DNA of 64,000 nucleotides from Parvimonas sp. Lineage in GTDB: Bacteria > Bacillota > Clostridia > Tissierellales > Peptoniphilaceae. Made by a program: the position numbers and the translations under genes. The notes beneath the pieces are model-generated. The model was not told where the DNA came from and ran no database searches. It was given only the letters and a program-made list of their open reading frames with translations. Shown here piece after piece: positions 7,699-16,514 of this stretch (within the stretch, counting starts at the first letter, position 1; every line of letters begins with the position of its first letter). Location: contig JALEHY010000058.1 in the NCBI GenBank assembly GCA_022770425.1, positions 1 through 64,000 of the forward strand. The letters are read 5' to 3'.

Positions 7699-9411
7699 AT
7701 GAATAAAGAAAATTTAGACTTAAAATTTGGTGATTATAATTATGTTCGTCCTGATTTTGAGAAACTTAAAGATGATATCAGAACTTTAACTGAAAGGATC
7801 ATAAATGCTAAGACGAGTGAAGAAGCAATCGAAACTTATAATGATTTTATTGAAGCGGGAACAGATGCTGACAGTATGATTAATTTAGCGAGTATAAAAA
7901 ATTCTATTGATACTAAGGACGAATTTTTTGATAAAGAAATGCGAGTTATCCAAGAAAACGCTCCGAAAGTTCAAGAGGTTGAAGTTGAATATATCAGAGC
8001 GTTTGTAAATAGTAAATTTAGAAAAGAACTTGAAGAAAAATTCGGTGTTTATTTATTCCAAAAATATGAAAATTATCTGTTGACTTTTAACCCGTCAATT
8101 ATGGATGATTTGGTTGAGGAATCAAAAGTTGTTATGGAATATCAAAAACTTTTATCTTCCTGTTCAAAAGAATGGAACTCAGAAAAATTAAACATCACTC
8201 AACTTACTAAATACACTCAAGATTCAGATTCTGATGTAAGAAGAAAAGCTACAAATCTTATTTCGGAAATTTATGAAGAGCAAACTGATAAATTGGATGA
8301 AATTTATGATAAAATTGTTAAGATAAGAGATAGAATGGCTAAAAAATTGGGTTATAAAAATTTTATTGAACTTGGTTATAAAAAAATGGGAAGAGTTGAT
8401 TATAATGCAAAAGATGTTGAAGAGTATAGAAAACAAATCGTAGAAACTATTGTTCCTATTTGTAATAGATTAAGAGAAGAACAAAGAGAAAGAATTGGAT
8501 TGGATAAACTTACTTTTTATGATGAACCGATATTTTTTAGTTCAGGAAATCCTACGCCGCACGGGGGAAAAGATTGGATGCTCGAAAGAGCGGAAAAAAT
8601 GTACAGTGAGTTATCTTCTGAAACTAAAGAGTTCTTTGACTTTATGAAAACAAAAGATTTACTTGACTTGGATGCCAAAGCAACAAAGGCAGCCGGCGGG
8701 TATTGTACCTACTTGAGAAAATGGAGAAGTCCTTTTATATTTGCAAATTTTAACGGGACAACCCACGATGTTGAAGTCTTAACTCATGAAGCCGGACACG
8801 CTTTTCAAGTTTTTTCATCAAGAGATTATATTCCTGAATACACTTGGCCGGGAATGGAATCTGCTGAAATTCATTCAATGAGTATGGAATTTTTAACTTG
8901 GCCTTGGATGGATTTATTCTTTGAAGAAGAAGCCGATAAGTTCAAATATAAGCATATAACTCATTGTTTGATGTTTTTACCTTATGGTGCGTTAGTAGAT
9001 GAATTCCAACATGTTGTATATGAAAATCCTGAGCTTTCTCCAAAAGAAAGACGTGCAAAATACAGAGAATTGGAAAAAAAATATTTACCGTATAGAGATT
9101 ATGACGGAATAAAAGTTCTTGAAGAAGGCGGTTTTTGGTTCAGACAAAGACATATATATCAGATGCCGTTTTACTATATAGATTATACTTTGGCTCAAGT
9201 ATGTGCTTTCCAATTTTGGAATAAAGACAGAAATGACCATAAGAGTGCATTTTTGGATTATTTAAAACTTTGTAGAACAGGAGGGACAAAACCGTTCTTA
9301 CAACTTCTTGAAGTTGCAAACTTAGAAAATCCGTTTATAAACGGAACAATAAAAAAAGCTGTTGAACCGATAGAAGAATATCTAAATTCTGTTGATGCAA
9401 GTAAATTTTAA
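7699..9411 (+). CDS. M3-family oligoendopeptidase (PepF-like zinc metallopeptidase)
   Basis: The 570-residue product is a cytoplasmic M3-family oligopeptidase. The zinc motif is THEAGHAF, with H363, E364 and H367. The third ligand lies in the downstream block MESAEIHSMSMEF. The N-terminal helical region and the C-terminal tyrosine-rich PFYYIDYTLAQ segment are typical. It degrades short peptides inside the cell, which fits a peptide-fermenting anaerobe. Length matches the family (about 560-600). No signal peptide is present. Start: ATG at 7699 after aggaggaaatt. It is a monocistronic gene, ended by a long-loop hairpin near 9429-9503. Confidence 0.9.
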   Translation: MNKENLDLKFGDYNYVRPDFEKLKDDIRTLTERIINAKTSEEAIETYNDFIEAGTDADSMINLASIKNSIDTKDEFFDKEMRVIQENAPKVQEVEVEYIRAFVNSKFRKELEEKFGVYLFQKYENYLLTFNPSIMDDLVEESKVVMEYQKLLSSCSKEWNSEKLNITQLTKYTQDSDSDVRRKATNLISEIYEEQTDKLDEIYDKIVKIRDRMAKKLGYKNFIELGYKKMGRVDYNAKDVEEYRKQIVETIVPICNRLREEQRERIGLDKLTFYDEPIFFSSGNPTPHGGKDWMLERAEKMYSELSSETKEFFDFMKTKDLLDLDAKATKAAGGYCTYLRKWRSPFIFANFNGTTHDVEVLTHEAGHAFQVFSSRDYIPEYTWPGMESAEIHSMSMEFLTWPWMDLFFEEEADKFKYKHITHCLMFLPYGALVDEFQHVVYENPELSPKERRAKYRELEKKYLPYRDYDGIKVLEEGGFWFRQRHIYQMPFYYIDYTLAQVCAFQFWNKDRNDHKSAFLDYLKLCRTGGTKPFLQLLEVANLENPFINGTIKKAVEPIEEYLNSVDASKF

Positions 9412-9428
9412 ATAAAAATTTAAATTTG

Positions 9429-9503
9429 AAACACTCCTTTATTACTAACATTAAGATTTTGCGATATATAAAATAAATGTAGTATATGGGGAGTGTTTTT
9501 GTG
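9429..9503 (+). terminator. Long-loop hairpin, possible terminator
   Basis: aaacactcc (9429-9437) is complementary to ggagtgttt (9491-9499) and is followed by T residues. The loop of about 50 nt is unusually long, so confidence is moderate. Confidence 0.45.
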
Positions 9504-9509
9504 TTTGTA

Positions 9510-9538
9510 TTGTAAAAAAATAACGTTTGTTATATAAT
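9510..9538 (+). promoter_or_regulatory. Promoter of the 228-aa membrane protein gene
   Basis: TTGTAA (9510-9515) and TATAAT (9533-9538) are 17 bp apart, 21 bp before the ATG at 9560. Confidence 0.6.
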
Positions 9539-9559
9539 AAAAATATTAAGGAGGTCTGT

Positions 9560-10246
9560 ATGTATAGAATTATCGGTATTGCATTTTCCGTTTTTTTCTC
9601 AGTATTATTTATATTTAACGGAATAAAAAATATTAAAGGTTACGGATTAAGAGAAATATTTAATAAAGACGAATTAATTGAAATAACTGATTATAAACAC
9701 GAGAAAAAAATTTTGAAATTTTTTTCAATCGCAAATTTTGTATGTGCAGCTGTAGTTTTCCTTGTAGCAATAAGTTTATATGTTGATAAATTAAATAATT
9801 CTAAGATGATTTGGATATTTTATACAGTTTTAACAGTTGTTATATCAATAAACAGTATTGTTAAAATAATATGTGTGCACCCGAATTATAAATTTAAAAA
9901 TACAGTAATTTATTTAGTGCAATTACTTTTTATAATTTTTTGTTTTTATATTAATCCATCCTACAATTTTACATATGATAAAGTTATGCGAGAATATTCT
10001 TACAAAATAGAAGTAAAAGGATTTGATCAAAATTTTGTTGAAGAAATTGAAAAAGGAAATACGAAAGAAGTTAGTGAAGGAGACATATCCAATTTGCAAA
10101 AAACAGATGAAAGAGTTGAATTTTATAATGAAAGCGGAAAATATTTAGCAGAAGCAACTGTTTTTATAGGAGATATCAATTCAAAGAATATTAAAAACAT
10201 AAAAATTTATAAACTTTTTAATACTTATTTTTACTATGTAAAATAG
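9560..10246 (+). CDS. Membrane protein of unknown function, about 4 TM segments
   Basis: About 228 residues. Four hydrophobic segments lie in the first 130 residues (starting with IIGIAFSVFFSVLFIFNGI), followed by a soluble C-terminal domain of about 90 residues. I do not recognise the family. A longer frame begins at TTG 9527, but that position lies inside the -10 region. The ATG at 9560 sits 4 nt after taaggaggt and is the clear start. The gene has its own promoter and a terminator at 10286-10328, so it appears monocistronic. Confidence 0.7.
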   Translation: MYRIIGIAFSVFFSVLFIFNGIKNIKGYGLREIFNKDELIEITDYKHEKKILKFFSIANFVCAAVVFLVAISLYVDKLNNSKMIWIFYTVLTVVISINSIVKIICVHPNYKFKNTVIYLVQLLFIIFCFYINPSYNFTYDKVMREYSYKIEVKGFDQNFVEEIEKGNTKEVSEGDISNLQKTDERVEFYNESGKYLAEATVFIGDINSKNIKNIKIYKLFNTYFYYVK

Positions 10247-10285
10247 TCGTGAATTATTACAAAAAATTAATATATTTGTTTTTAA

Positions 10286-10330
10286 AAAAGAGATGTTTAT
10301 TAAAAAATTTTAAAAAGACATCTCTTTTAT
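10286..10330 (+). terminator. Terminator upstream of the iron-type ABC operon
   Basis: aaaagagatgt (10286-10296) pairs with acatctctttt (10318-10328), with a 21-nt AT-rich loop. It ends the 228-aa membrane protein gene. Confidence 0.7.
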
Positions 10331-10484
10331 TTGTTTTATAAAATGCTTATAGTTTTAAATAAATATTTAGTATAGGGTCTTAATATTTTACAGGGGTAAA
10401 AATGACCCGATACAAATGTTTAAATTTATTTGTTTTTTAAAAATTTTTTGATAAAAAAGTATAGATTTTTTTTTATTTTTTGAA

Positions 10485-10508
10485 TATAATTAGCTTGAAC
10501 TTTGTTCA
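10485..10508 (+). promoter_or_regulatory. Promoter -10 and candidate operator of the ABC operon
   Basis: TATAAT at 10485-10490 has only a weak -35 (TAGATT, 10462-10467). Directly downstream is the perfect inverted repeat TGAAC-TTT-GTTCA (10496-10508), placed where a repressor would block initiation. An iron-responsive regulator is possible, but the sequence is not a recognisable Fur box. Confidence 0.4.
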
Positions 10509-10538
10509 CAAAACTTTTATTTTATTTAGGAGGATTAA

Positions 10539-11594
10539 ATGAAAAAGAAATTTTTGGCGCTTATGTTGTCAGCTTTAATGATAGGAGCTACTGCTTGTGG
10601 CGGAAATACAAAAAAAACCGAGTCAAATAAAGAAATGACTGCAAATGAAGAAATAACAGGAAAAGTTAGAATTTATACTTCAATGTATGAAGATATAATT
10701 GCAGGAATGAAACCTGAGCTTAAAAAGAAATTTCCAAAGTGTGATATTGAATTTTTCCAAGGAGGAACCGGAACTCTTCAAACTAAAATAGCGGGAGAAA
10801 TAGAAGCCGGAAAACTTGCTTGTGATATAATCATGGTTGCAGAACCTTCTTATGCTTATGAATTGAAAGAAAAGAAAGTATTACATAAATTTGAAATAGA
10901 AAATAAAGATAAGTTGGCTTTTGATTATGATAAAGAAGGATATTGGTATCCGGTAAGAATTTCAAATATGGTTTTGGCTTACAATCCGGATAAGACAAAG
11001 AAAGAAGCTGTTGCACAAAGTTTTAAAGAATTTGCCGAAAAAGAAAGTTTAACCGGAAAAATTTCAATGTCAGATCCGTTGAAATCAGGAACTGCTCTTG
11101 CAGCTATCGGAGGATTAAAAGATAAATACAAAGATGAGTACTTTACGAACTTATCTAAAAGAAAAGTTGCGGTTGAGGCAGGTAGTGTTGCCTTGACAAA
11201 ACTTGAAACAGGAGAGATGGATGAACTTATGATTCTTGAAGAATCCGTTTTAAAGAAAAGACAAGAAGAAAATTCTTCTTTAGAAGTTATTTATCCTACT
11301 GACGGAACAATTGTAGTACCTTCACCTATTATGGTAGTGGACGAAAAATTAACAGAAAATAAAAATACAAAAGCTGCTGAAGCTATTTCAAAATGGTTTT
11401 TATCAGAAGAAGGACAATCTTTTATTGTTAAAGGTTGGATGCACTCTGTTTTAAAAGATTACAAAGAAGTACCTTTTGATGCTATAAAAACTTCAGAAAT
11501 TACAGCTAACAGTACAAAGGTTAATTGGGAACAACTTGTTAAAGACAGAGATTCTTTAAGAAAGATGTTTACAGATACAATTGGTAAAAGATAG
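10539..11594 (+). CDS. Fe3+-type ABC transporter substrate-binding lipoprotein
   Basis: The 351-residue lipoprotein has a signal peptide with lipobox ATAC (C20). The mature part is a periplasmic-binding-like fold of the FbpA/AfuA/IdiA class: VRIYTSMYEDI, GGTGTLQTKIAGE, DIIMVAEPSYAYELK and SDPLKSGTALAAIGGL. It captures ligand outside the membrane for the permease and ATPase encoded next. This class mostly binds Fe3+, but homologues bind phosphonates, thiamine or polyamines, so the substrate stays open. Start: ATG at 10539 after aggaggatta. A hairpin between this gene and the permease gene may raise the level of the binding protein. Confidence 0.85.
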   Translation: MKKKFLALMLSALMIGATACGGNTKKTESNKEMTANEEITGKVRIYTSMYEDIIAGMKPELKKKFPKCDIEFFQGGTGTLQTKIAGEIEAGKLACDIIMVAEPSYAYELKEKKVLHKFEIENKDKLAFDYDKEGYWYPVRISNMVLAYNPDKTKKEAVAQSFKEFAEKESLTGKISMSDPLKSGTALAAIGGLKDKYKDEYFTNLSKRKVAVEAGSVALTKLETGEMDELMILEESVLKKRQEENSSLEVIYPTDGTIVVPSPIMVVDEKLTENKNTKAAEAISKWFLSEEGQSFIVKGWMHSVLKDYKEVPFDAIKTSEITANSTKVNWEQLVKDRDSLRKMFTDTIGKR

Positions 11595-11597
11595 ATA

Positions 11598-11626
11598 GCA
11601 AAGGGGGAGTTTTTCTCCCTTTTGTT
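11598..11626 (+). terminator. Intercistronic hairpin between binding protein and permease genes
   Basis: caaagggggag and ctcccttttg form a stem with one bulge around a TTTTT loop. It may be an attenuator or an mRNA-stabilising 3' end. Such hairpins are common downstream of highly expressed binding-protein genes. Confidence 0.6.
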
Positions 11627-11647
11627 GATTGAGAGGTTTATATTTTT

Positions 11648-13333
11648 ATGCAAAATACAAAAATAAAATTTAGAATAGATATAAAATGGGTTATAATGTT
11701 GTCGATCGTAGCACTTTTGCTTTTTTTTGAAGTGTTTCCGCTTTTGTATCTGTTTGTTAAATCGGTATTTCCTGAGGGCAGTTTCACTTTGGATGCTTTT
11801 AAAAGGGTTTATAGTTATGATGTAAATTTTATTGCTATAAAGAACACTCTTGTAACAGCGGTTGCCACTACAATTTTTGGAATGTTAATCGCATTTCCTC
11901 TTGCATTTTTAGTCGGAAGAACTAACCTTTACGGAAAGAAAATATTTAGAACGATGTTTGTTGTAACTTATATGGTTCCTCCTTATGTAGGAGCTATGGC
12001 TTGGCTTAGACTTTTAAATCCGAGAGTTGGAACTTTGAACATATTAATTCAAAAAACTTTCGGACTTAGTTCACCATTGTTTAACATTTATACTATTTGG
12101 GGAATGATTTGGGTTTTAACTTGCTTTTATTATCCTTATGCGTTTATAACAATTTCTCGTGCAATGGAAAAAATGGATCCGTCACTTGAAGAGGCTGCAA
12201 GAATTTCAGGGGCGTCTCCTTTAAAAACTTTGTTTACAATAACTATTCCTATGATGACACCGAGCTTAATCGCTGCGGGACTTTTGGTTTTTGTAACTGC
12301 TGCGTCTTGTTACGGAATTCCTTCAATAATCGGGGCACCGGAACAAATACATACAGTTACAACCAGAATTATCGAATTTGTTCATCTTGGAAGTGACGGT
12401 ATCGTTGATGCAACGACTTTAGCGGTGTTCTTGATGATAATTGCAAATATAGTTTTATATGTATCTACATTTGTACTCGGAAAGAAACAATTTATAACTA
12501 TGAGTGGGAAATCTACAAGACCTACAATAGTTGACTTGGGGAAATGGAGAATTCCTCTTACAGCATTAGTTTCACTTTTTGCTTTAGTAGTTGTTATAAT
12601 TCCTTTTGTAACAGTTGCTCTTACTTCTGTAACTGTAAATATGGGTAAATCAGTTTTTGCACCGAGAAATATTTCATTTAAATTTTGGCAACAAATGATT
12701 ACAAGAGATAGTATAATAAGTTCTACAATGAACAGTTTAATTGCTGCTTGTGCAGCTGCATTTTTAGGAATTATCATTTCTTGTATGATGGCATATCTGC
12801 TTGAAAGAACAAATGTAAAGGGAAGAAAAATTCCTGATTTTTTGATCACAGTCGGTTCAGGAACGCCAAGTATAGCAATAGCACTTGCTTTGATTATGAC
12901 TATGAGCGGTAATTTTAAAATAAATATTTATAATACGATTTACATTATGATTATTGCATATATGATTAAATATATGCTTATGGGAATGAGGACGGTTGTC
13001 TCAGGAATGAGTCAGGTACATCCGTCGCTTGAAGAGGCGGCACAAATTTCCGGAGCGAGTTGGCTTAGAATGATTAAAGATGTTACTATGCCACTTATTA
13101 TGCCGTCAATAGTTGCAGGTATATTTTTGATTTTTATGCCTTGTTTTTATGAACTTACTATGAGTACGCTTTTATACTCATCACATACAAAGACAATAGG
13201 ATTTGAACTTTATAATTATCAAACATACCATAGCCAACAGATTGCGAGCGTATTAGCCACTGCTATTTTGATATTTGTATTAGTGGTTAATTGGATTTTA
13301 AATAAACTTACAAAAGGTCAGTTTTCAATTTAG
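11648..13333 (+). CDS. Fe3+-type ABC transporter permease, fused two-domain (FbpB-like)
   Basis: The 561-residue protein has about 12 membrane segments arranged as two homologous halves. Each half carries the EAA loop that docks on the ATPase: SLEEAARISGAS near 180 and SLEEAAQISGAS near 460. This duplicated layout is typical of FbpB/AfuB/SfuB iron permeases. It forms the inner-membrane channel for the preceding binding lipoprotein. Start: ATG at 11648, with gagagg about 11 nt upstream, a rather long spacing. The ATPase gene begins 8 bp downstream with an aggagg site. Confidence 0.9.
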   Translation: MQNTKIKFRIDIKWVIMLSIVALLLFFEVFPLLYLFVKSVFPEGSFTLDAFKRVYSYDVNFIAIKNTLVTAVATTIFGMLIAFPLAFLVGRTNLYGKKIFRTMFVVTYMVPPYVGAMAWLRLLNPRVGTLNILIQKTFGLSSPLFNIYTIWGMIWVLTCFYYPYAFITISRAMEKMDPSLEEAARISGASPLKTLFTITIPMMTPSLIAAGLLVFVTAASCYGIPSIIGAPEQIHTVTTRIIEFVHLGSDGIVDATTLAVFLMIIANIVLYVSTFVLGKKQFITMSGKSTRPTIVDLGKWRIPLTALVSLFALVVVIIPFVTVALTSVTVNMGKSVFAPRNISFKFWQQMITRDSIISSTMNSLIAACAAAFLGIIISCMMAYLLERTNVKGRKIPDFLITVGSGTPSIAIALALIMTMSGNFKINIYNTIYIMIIAYMIKYMLMGMRTVVSGMSQVHPSLEEAAQISGASWLRMIKDVTMPLIMPSIVAGIFLIFMPCFYELTMSTLLYSSHTKTIGFELYNYQTYHSQQIASVLATAILIFVLVVNWILNKLTKGQFSI

Positions 13334-13341
13334 GAGGAAAA

Positions 13342-14412
13342 ATGTCAACAGTTACGATAAAAAAAATAAGTAAGTCATTTGGAGAGGTTGAGGTGTTAAA
13401 ACCTTTCACAGATACTTTTGAAGATGGAGAATTTATAACTTTATTAGGTCCGTCAGGTTGTGGAAAAACTACAATGTTAAGACTTATAGCCGGTTTTGAA
13501 AAGCCTACAAGCGGAGAAATTTCAATAGGAGATAAAGTGGTTTCCGGAGGAAAAACTTTTGTTCCTCCGGAAAAAAGAGGAATAGGGATGGTGTTTCAAT
13601 CTTATGCAGTTTGGCCACATATGAATGTTTTTGATAATGTTGCATATCCTCTTAAAATTTCAGGATTGAAAAAAGAAGAAATAAAGGAAAGAGTTGAAAA
13701 AGTCTTAGAGATTGTTCACCTTTCTCAGTATAAAGACAGAATTCCTTCAGAACTTTCAGGAGGACAACAACAAAGAGTTGCACTCGGAAGAGCATTAGTT
13801 GCAAGACCTAAATTGTTGTTGTTAGATGAGCCTCTTTCAAACTTAGATGCAAAACTTAGGGAAGAAATGCGTTTTGAAATAAAAGAAATACAAAAGAGAT
13901 TAGGGATAACCGTTGTTTATGTAACTCATGACCAAATTGAAGCTATGACTATGAGTGATAGAATTATTTTGATAAATAAAGGTGTTGTACAACAAATAGG
14001 AACACCTGAAGAAATTTACAGAAATCCTAAAAATCCTTTTGTTGCAAATTTTGTCGGACGTGTTAATTTTATAAAAGGAATTGCAAAAGACGGATATGTT
14101 GAACTTGCAAATACAGAAAAAAAATTACCTTATGACGGAGAAAAACAAGGTAATGTAATAGTTGCTATAAGACCTGAAGCACTTAGAATTGACGAAAAAG
14201 AAGGAACTATTGATGCAAAACTTGTAAGTCAATTTTATCTTGGTGATGTAAATGACTGTAAAGTTGATTTAGGAAACGAAAATATTGTCAGAGTTATTGA
14301 CCATGTTGAAACTTACGGAGTTTACAACGAAAATGAAAATATAAAACTTCGTATAAAGAATTTTATGGTTTTTGAGGATGACGGAAAAGATTACACAAAA
14401 ATTATAACTTAA
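13342..14412 (+). CDS. Fe3+-type ABC transporter ATPase (FbpC-like)
   Basis: The 356-residue ATPase has Walker A GPSGCGKTT (about 37-45), Q-loop VFQSYAVWPH, signature LSGGQQQR, Walker B LLLLDEP and H-loop VTHDQ. A C-terminal TOBE-type regulatory domain runs from about residue 240. This is the CysA/PotA/FbpC subfamily and completes the three-gene importer. VAIRPEALRI marks the TOBE domain. It is the last gene of the operon, and a strong bidirectional terminator follows within 20 bp. Confidence 0.9.
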   Translation: MSTVTIKKISKSFGEVEVLKPFTDTFEDGEFITLLGPSGCGKTTMLRLIAGFEKPTSGEISIGDKVVSGGKTFVPPEKRGIGMVFQSYAVWPHMNVFDNVAYPLKISGLKKEEIKERVEKVLEIVHLSQYKDRIPSELSGGQQQRVALGRALVARPKLLLLDEPLSNLDAKLREEMRFEIKEIQKRLGITVVYVTHDQIEAMTMSDRIILINKGVVQQIGTPEEIYRNPKNPFVANFVGRVNFIKGIAKDGYVELANTEKKLPYDGEKQGNVIVAIRPEALRIDEKEGTIDAKLVSQFYLGDVNDCKVDLGNENIVRVIDHVETYGVYNENENIKLRIKNFMVFEDDGKDYTKIIT

Positions 14413-14431
14413 TAAAATTTAATTTTAATTG

Positions 14432-14468
14432 AAAAACTGTTGATGAAAAAACATCAACAGTTTTTTAT
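14432..14468. terminator. Bidirectional terminator between convergent genes
   Basis: AAAAACTGTTGATG pairs perfectly with CATCAACAGTTTTT (14432-14465). A- and T-runs on both sides let it serve the ABC operon and the minus-strand gene pair. Confidence 0.85.
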
Positions 14469-14812
14469 TTTTTATATTTCATTTTCTTTAAAAAATAGAT
14501 AATAACCCATATATTTGTGAGTATAATTAAAATAACTCCAGATCCATATATTATTTTTAGAATTATAGAATTGCTATCTATGTAACTTCTTCCATCAAAA
14601 TAACAACCTATAAGTAAGGCGTTGATTGAAATATATGTAAATATTAATATTTTTAACAAAATGTTAATATTTATATCACGCAGAATTACGAAAAAAACAA
14701 ATATAATTATTAAACTTAAAATCCAACTAAAAATACTTAATATTATTTCTATTAAATTTTTAGGTTTTTCAAAACCTTGCCATAAAATTAATTTTAAAAT
14801 ATTAGTATTCAT
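14465..14812 (-). CDS. Small 3-TM membrane protein, possible immunity or partner protein
   Basis: 115 residues with three hydrophobic segments: IEIILSIFSWILSLIIIFVF, the region around ILIFTYISINALLIGCY, and IIYGSGVILIILTNIWVII. The C-terminus KKMKYKK is basic. The family is not recognised. It overlaps the end of the upstream secreted-protein gene by 11 bp, so the two are translationally coupled. Size and topology resemble bacteriocin immunity proteins and the 92-aa protein at 47353-47631. That function is an inference from layout only. Confidence 0.6.
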   Translation of the reverse strand: MNTNILKLILWQGFEKPKNLIEIILSIFSWILSLIIIFVFFVILRDININILLKILIFTYISINALLIGCYFDGRSYIDSNSIILKIIYGSGVILIILTNIWVIIYFLKKMKYKK

Positions 14813-15329
14813 TTCTGCAACTATACACAGACATAGCTATCGAAGCAGCGCTAAAAAATATATTTGTTGCTTTTCCGGCATCTTTCCTTACTTGTATCAT
14901 AGCACTATATATTATTTTACCGGCTGCTAACCAAGAACCGCCAGCTAAAGCTGTAATTAATCCTTTTCTTGCCTCTCCGTCTAAAAAATCAAGTACTCCG
15001 TAAGTTTGATCTTTTAAAACACACCATAAGAAAGTGTTTAAACTTCTTGTTCTAACACTATGTAGAACAAATTTAGCAAAATCATCACCGCTCAAAGCTT
15101 TTTGTTTTAGCAGATAAAGGTTTGTAACAACATAATTTCCGCTATCATCAAAATGGCCTACAGTTTCAAAATAAAATTTCAATTCTTCTGCATAACTTGA
15201 AATAACATCTTCTTCATCATTTTTTTTCGTTGCATATACTTTGTTTGAATCAAAGGTACAATTAACAATAGGAGTAAGACCTAAAGAAACTGCGAAAAAC
15301 AAACTAAGCATTCTTTTTGATTTTGTCAT
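14802..15329 (-). CDS. Secreted protein with Gly/Ala-rich hydrophobic C-terminus, function unknown
   Basis: The 175-residue protein has a signal peptide (KRMLSLFFAVSLGLTPIV, likely cleavage after VYA). A polar middle region follows, then a C-terminal hydrophobic region (LITALAGGSWLAAGKIIY, then NIFFSAASIAMSVYSC). This is like precursors whose C-terminal part inserts into membranes. I do not recognise a family. Start: ATG at 15329 with aggaggtg upstream. A promoter and the inverted repeat AGTAC-gatt-GTACT precede it. The overlapping 3-TM gene suggests a peptide/immunity pair, but this is unproven. Confidence 0.6.
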   Translation of the reverse strand: MTKSKRMLSLFFAVSLGLTPIVNCTFDSNKVYATKKNDEEDVISSYAEELKFYFETVGHFDDSGNYVVTNLYLLKQKALSGDDFAKFVLHSVRTRSLNTFLWCVLKDQTYGVLDFLDGEARKGLITALAGGSWLAAGKIIYSAMIQVRKDAGKATNIFFSAASIAMSVYSCRNEY

Positions 15330-15350
15330 GACACACCTCCTAAAAATTTT

Positions 15351-15401
15351 TAGTACGATTGTACTATAATTTTATTATACCAATAAAAAAATATTTTACA
15401 A
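15351..15401 (-). promoter_or_regulatory. Promoter and inverted-repeat operator for the minus-strand pair
   Basis: On the minus strand TTGTAA (15401-15396) and TATAAT (15379-15374) are 16 bp apart. AGTAC-gatt-GTACT (15351-15364) lies just downstream, in the transcribed leader, where a repressor could act. Confidence 0.6.
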
Positions 15402-15540
15402 GATTGATAATTTTTCTTAAAATATGATATTATTATATAATTAGTGTTTTTAGAAACCATTAAGAATTTATTTTAATAATATTCTGACAAATATTCCGAC
15501 CAATCAAATAAATGATTGATTTTCTTTTTACATTTGTTAA

Positions 15541-15684
15541 AGTAAATCCATTATTTTAAATTTATTAAGTTATGATTTAGATTTAGAAATTTATTCGATA
15601 AAAAACGGGTTTTATAGAACAGATGTTAATCTTATAGAGGTAATTAATCATTTAATTTTAAAGAATAAAAAAGCAAAGGTATAG
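15541..15684 (+). pseudogene. Possible gene remnant (C-terminal fragment)
   Basis: A 47-codon open stretch, without a start codon or ribosome binding site, encodes a protein-like sequence containing YDLDLEIYSIKNGFYRTDVN. It ends at TAG 15682, inside the loop of a strong terminator. Ending at a terminator is what the 3' end of a deleted gene would look like. Family is not recognised. The rest of 15402-15801 is AT-rich and shows no other gene. Confidence 0.35.
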
Positions 15685-15702
15685 TTATCCCTTTGCTTTT
15701 TA
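15668..15702 (+). terminator. Terminator upstream of nadE
   Basis: AAAAAGCAAAGG (15668-15679) pairs with CCTTTGCTTTTT (15690-15701). No intact plus-strand gene precedes it, which supports the remnant called at 15541-15684. Confidence 0.8.
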
Positions 15703-15801
15703 TTTTAGGAACTTTTTAAAATTTTTAGAAATTTTAGAGTTTAATTTTATAGAAATTATTTTTGTTTTTTGATATAATAATGTGGGCGAGGGGGCGTTTG
15801 T

Positions 15802-16512
15802 ATGAAAAAAATTGTTGAAGAGCTTGTTAAATGGTTACAAAATTCAGTTAAAGAAGCAAATTGTAAAGGTGTAGTTTACGGTCTTAGCGGTGGAGTTGAC
15901 TCTGCTGTTGTGGCAGGACTTTGTAAACTTGCTTTTGGTGATAATGCTTTAGCTGTTATGATGCCTATAAATAGTTTGGAATCTGATGAAACGGATGCAA
16001 GACTTGTTGTGGATAAATTTTCGTTAAATGTTGAGAAAGTTGATTTATCAAATACATTTTCAGAAATGAAAAATGTATTTGAAAAAGGAGATAATTCTAT
16101 GGCTTATGCTAATATAAAACCGAGACTTAGAATGACAACTCTTTATTATTATGCACAACTTAAAGGATATTTGGTTATCGGAACAAGTAATAAATCTGAA
16201 TTTACAGTCGGATATTTTACAAAGTACGGTGATAGCGGCTCTGATTTGATGCCACTTGTTGATTTTACTAAAAAAGAGATTTATGAACTTGCAAAATATT
16301 TGGAAATACCCGATAAAATTATTCAAAAGCCACCAAGTGCAGGTCTTTTCGAAAATCAGACAGATGAAGATGAAATGGGTTTTTCTTATGATGATTTAGA
16401 AAAATATATAAATAATAAACCGTTACAAAATGAAATAAAAATTAAAATTGAAAAAATGATTAAAATATCAGAGCATAAAAGATGCTTTGCCAAAGGATAT
16501 TATAGGAGGTAA
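15802..16512 (+). CDS. nadE: NAD+ synthase, ammonia-dependent
   Basis: The 236-residue product lacks the N-terminal glutaminase domain, so it is the short, NH3-dependent form. It makes NAD+ from nicotinate adenine dinucleotide, ATP and ammonia. The PP-loop YGLSGGVDSA near residues 28-37 binds pyrophosphate. IGTSNKSE, YGDSGSDLMPL and KPPSAGL are conserved family blocks. Start: ATG at 15802, with gaggggg upstream and TATAAT at 15773-15778. yebC begins 2 bp after the stop, so the two are co-transcribed. Confidence 0.93.
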   Translation: MKKIVEELVKWLQNSVKEANCKGVVYGLSGGVDSAVVAGLCKLAFGDNALAVMMPINSLESDETDARLVVDKFSLNVEKVDLSNTFSEMKNVFEKGDNSMAYANIKPRLRMTTLYYYAQLKGYLVIGTSNKSEFTVGYFTKYGDSGSDLMPLVDFTKKEIYELAKYLEIPDKIIQKPPSAGLFENQTDEDEMGFSYDDLEKYINNKPLQNEIKIKIEKMIKISEHKRCFAKGYYRR

Positions 16513-16514
16513 GT

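Noticed and set aside
10496..10508. Fur box before the iron-type ABC operon
   Set aside because: TGAAC-TTT-GTTCA is an inverted repeat but does not match the GATAATNATTATC-type consensus, so only a generic operator is proposed.
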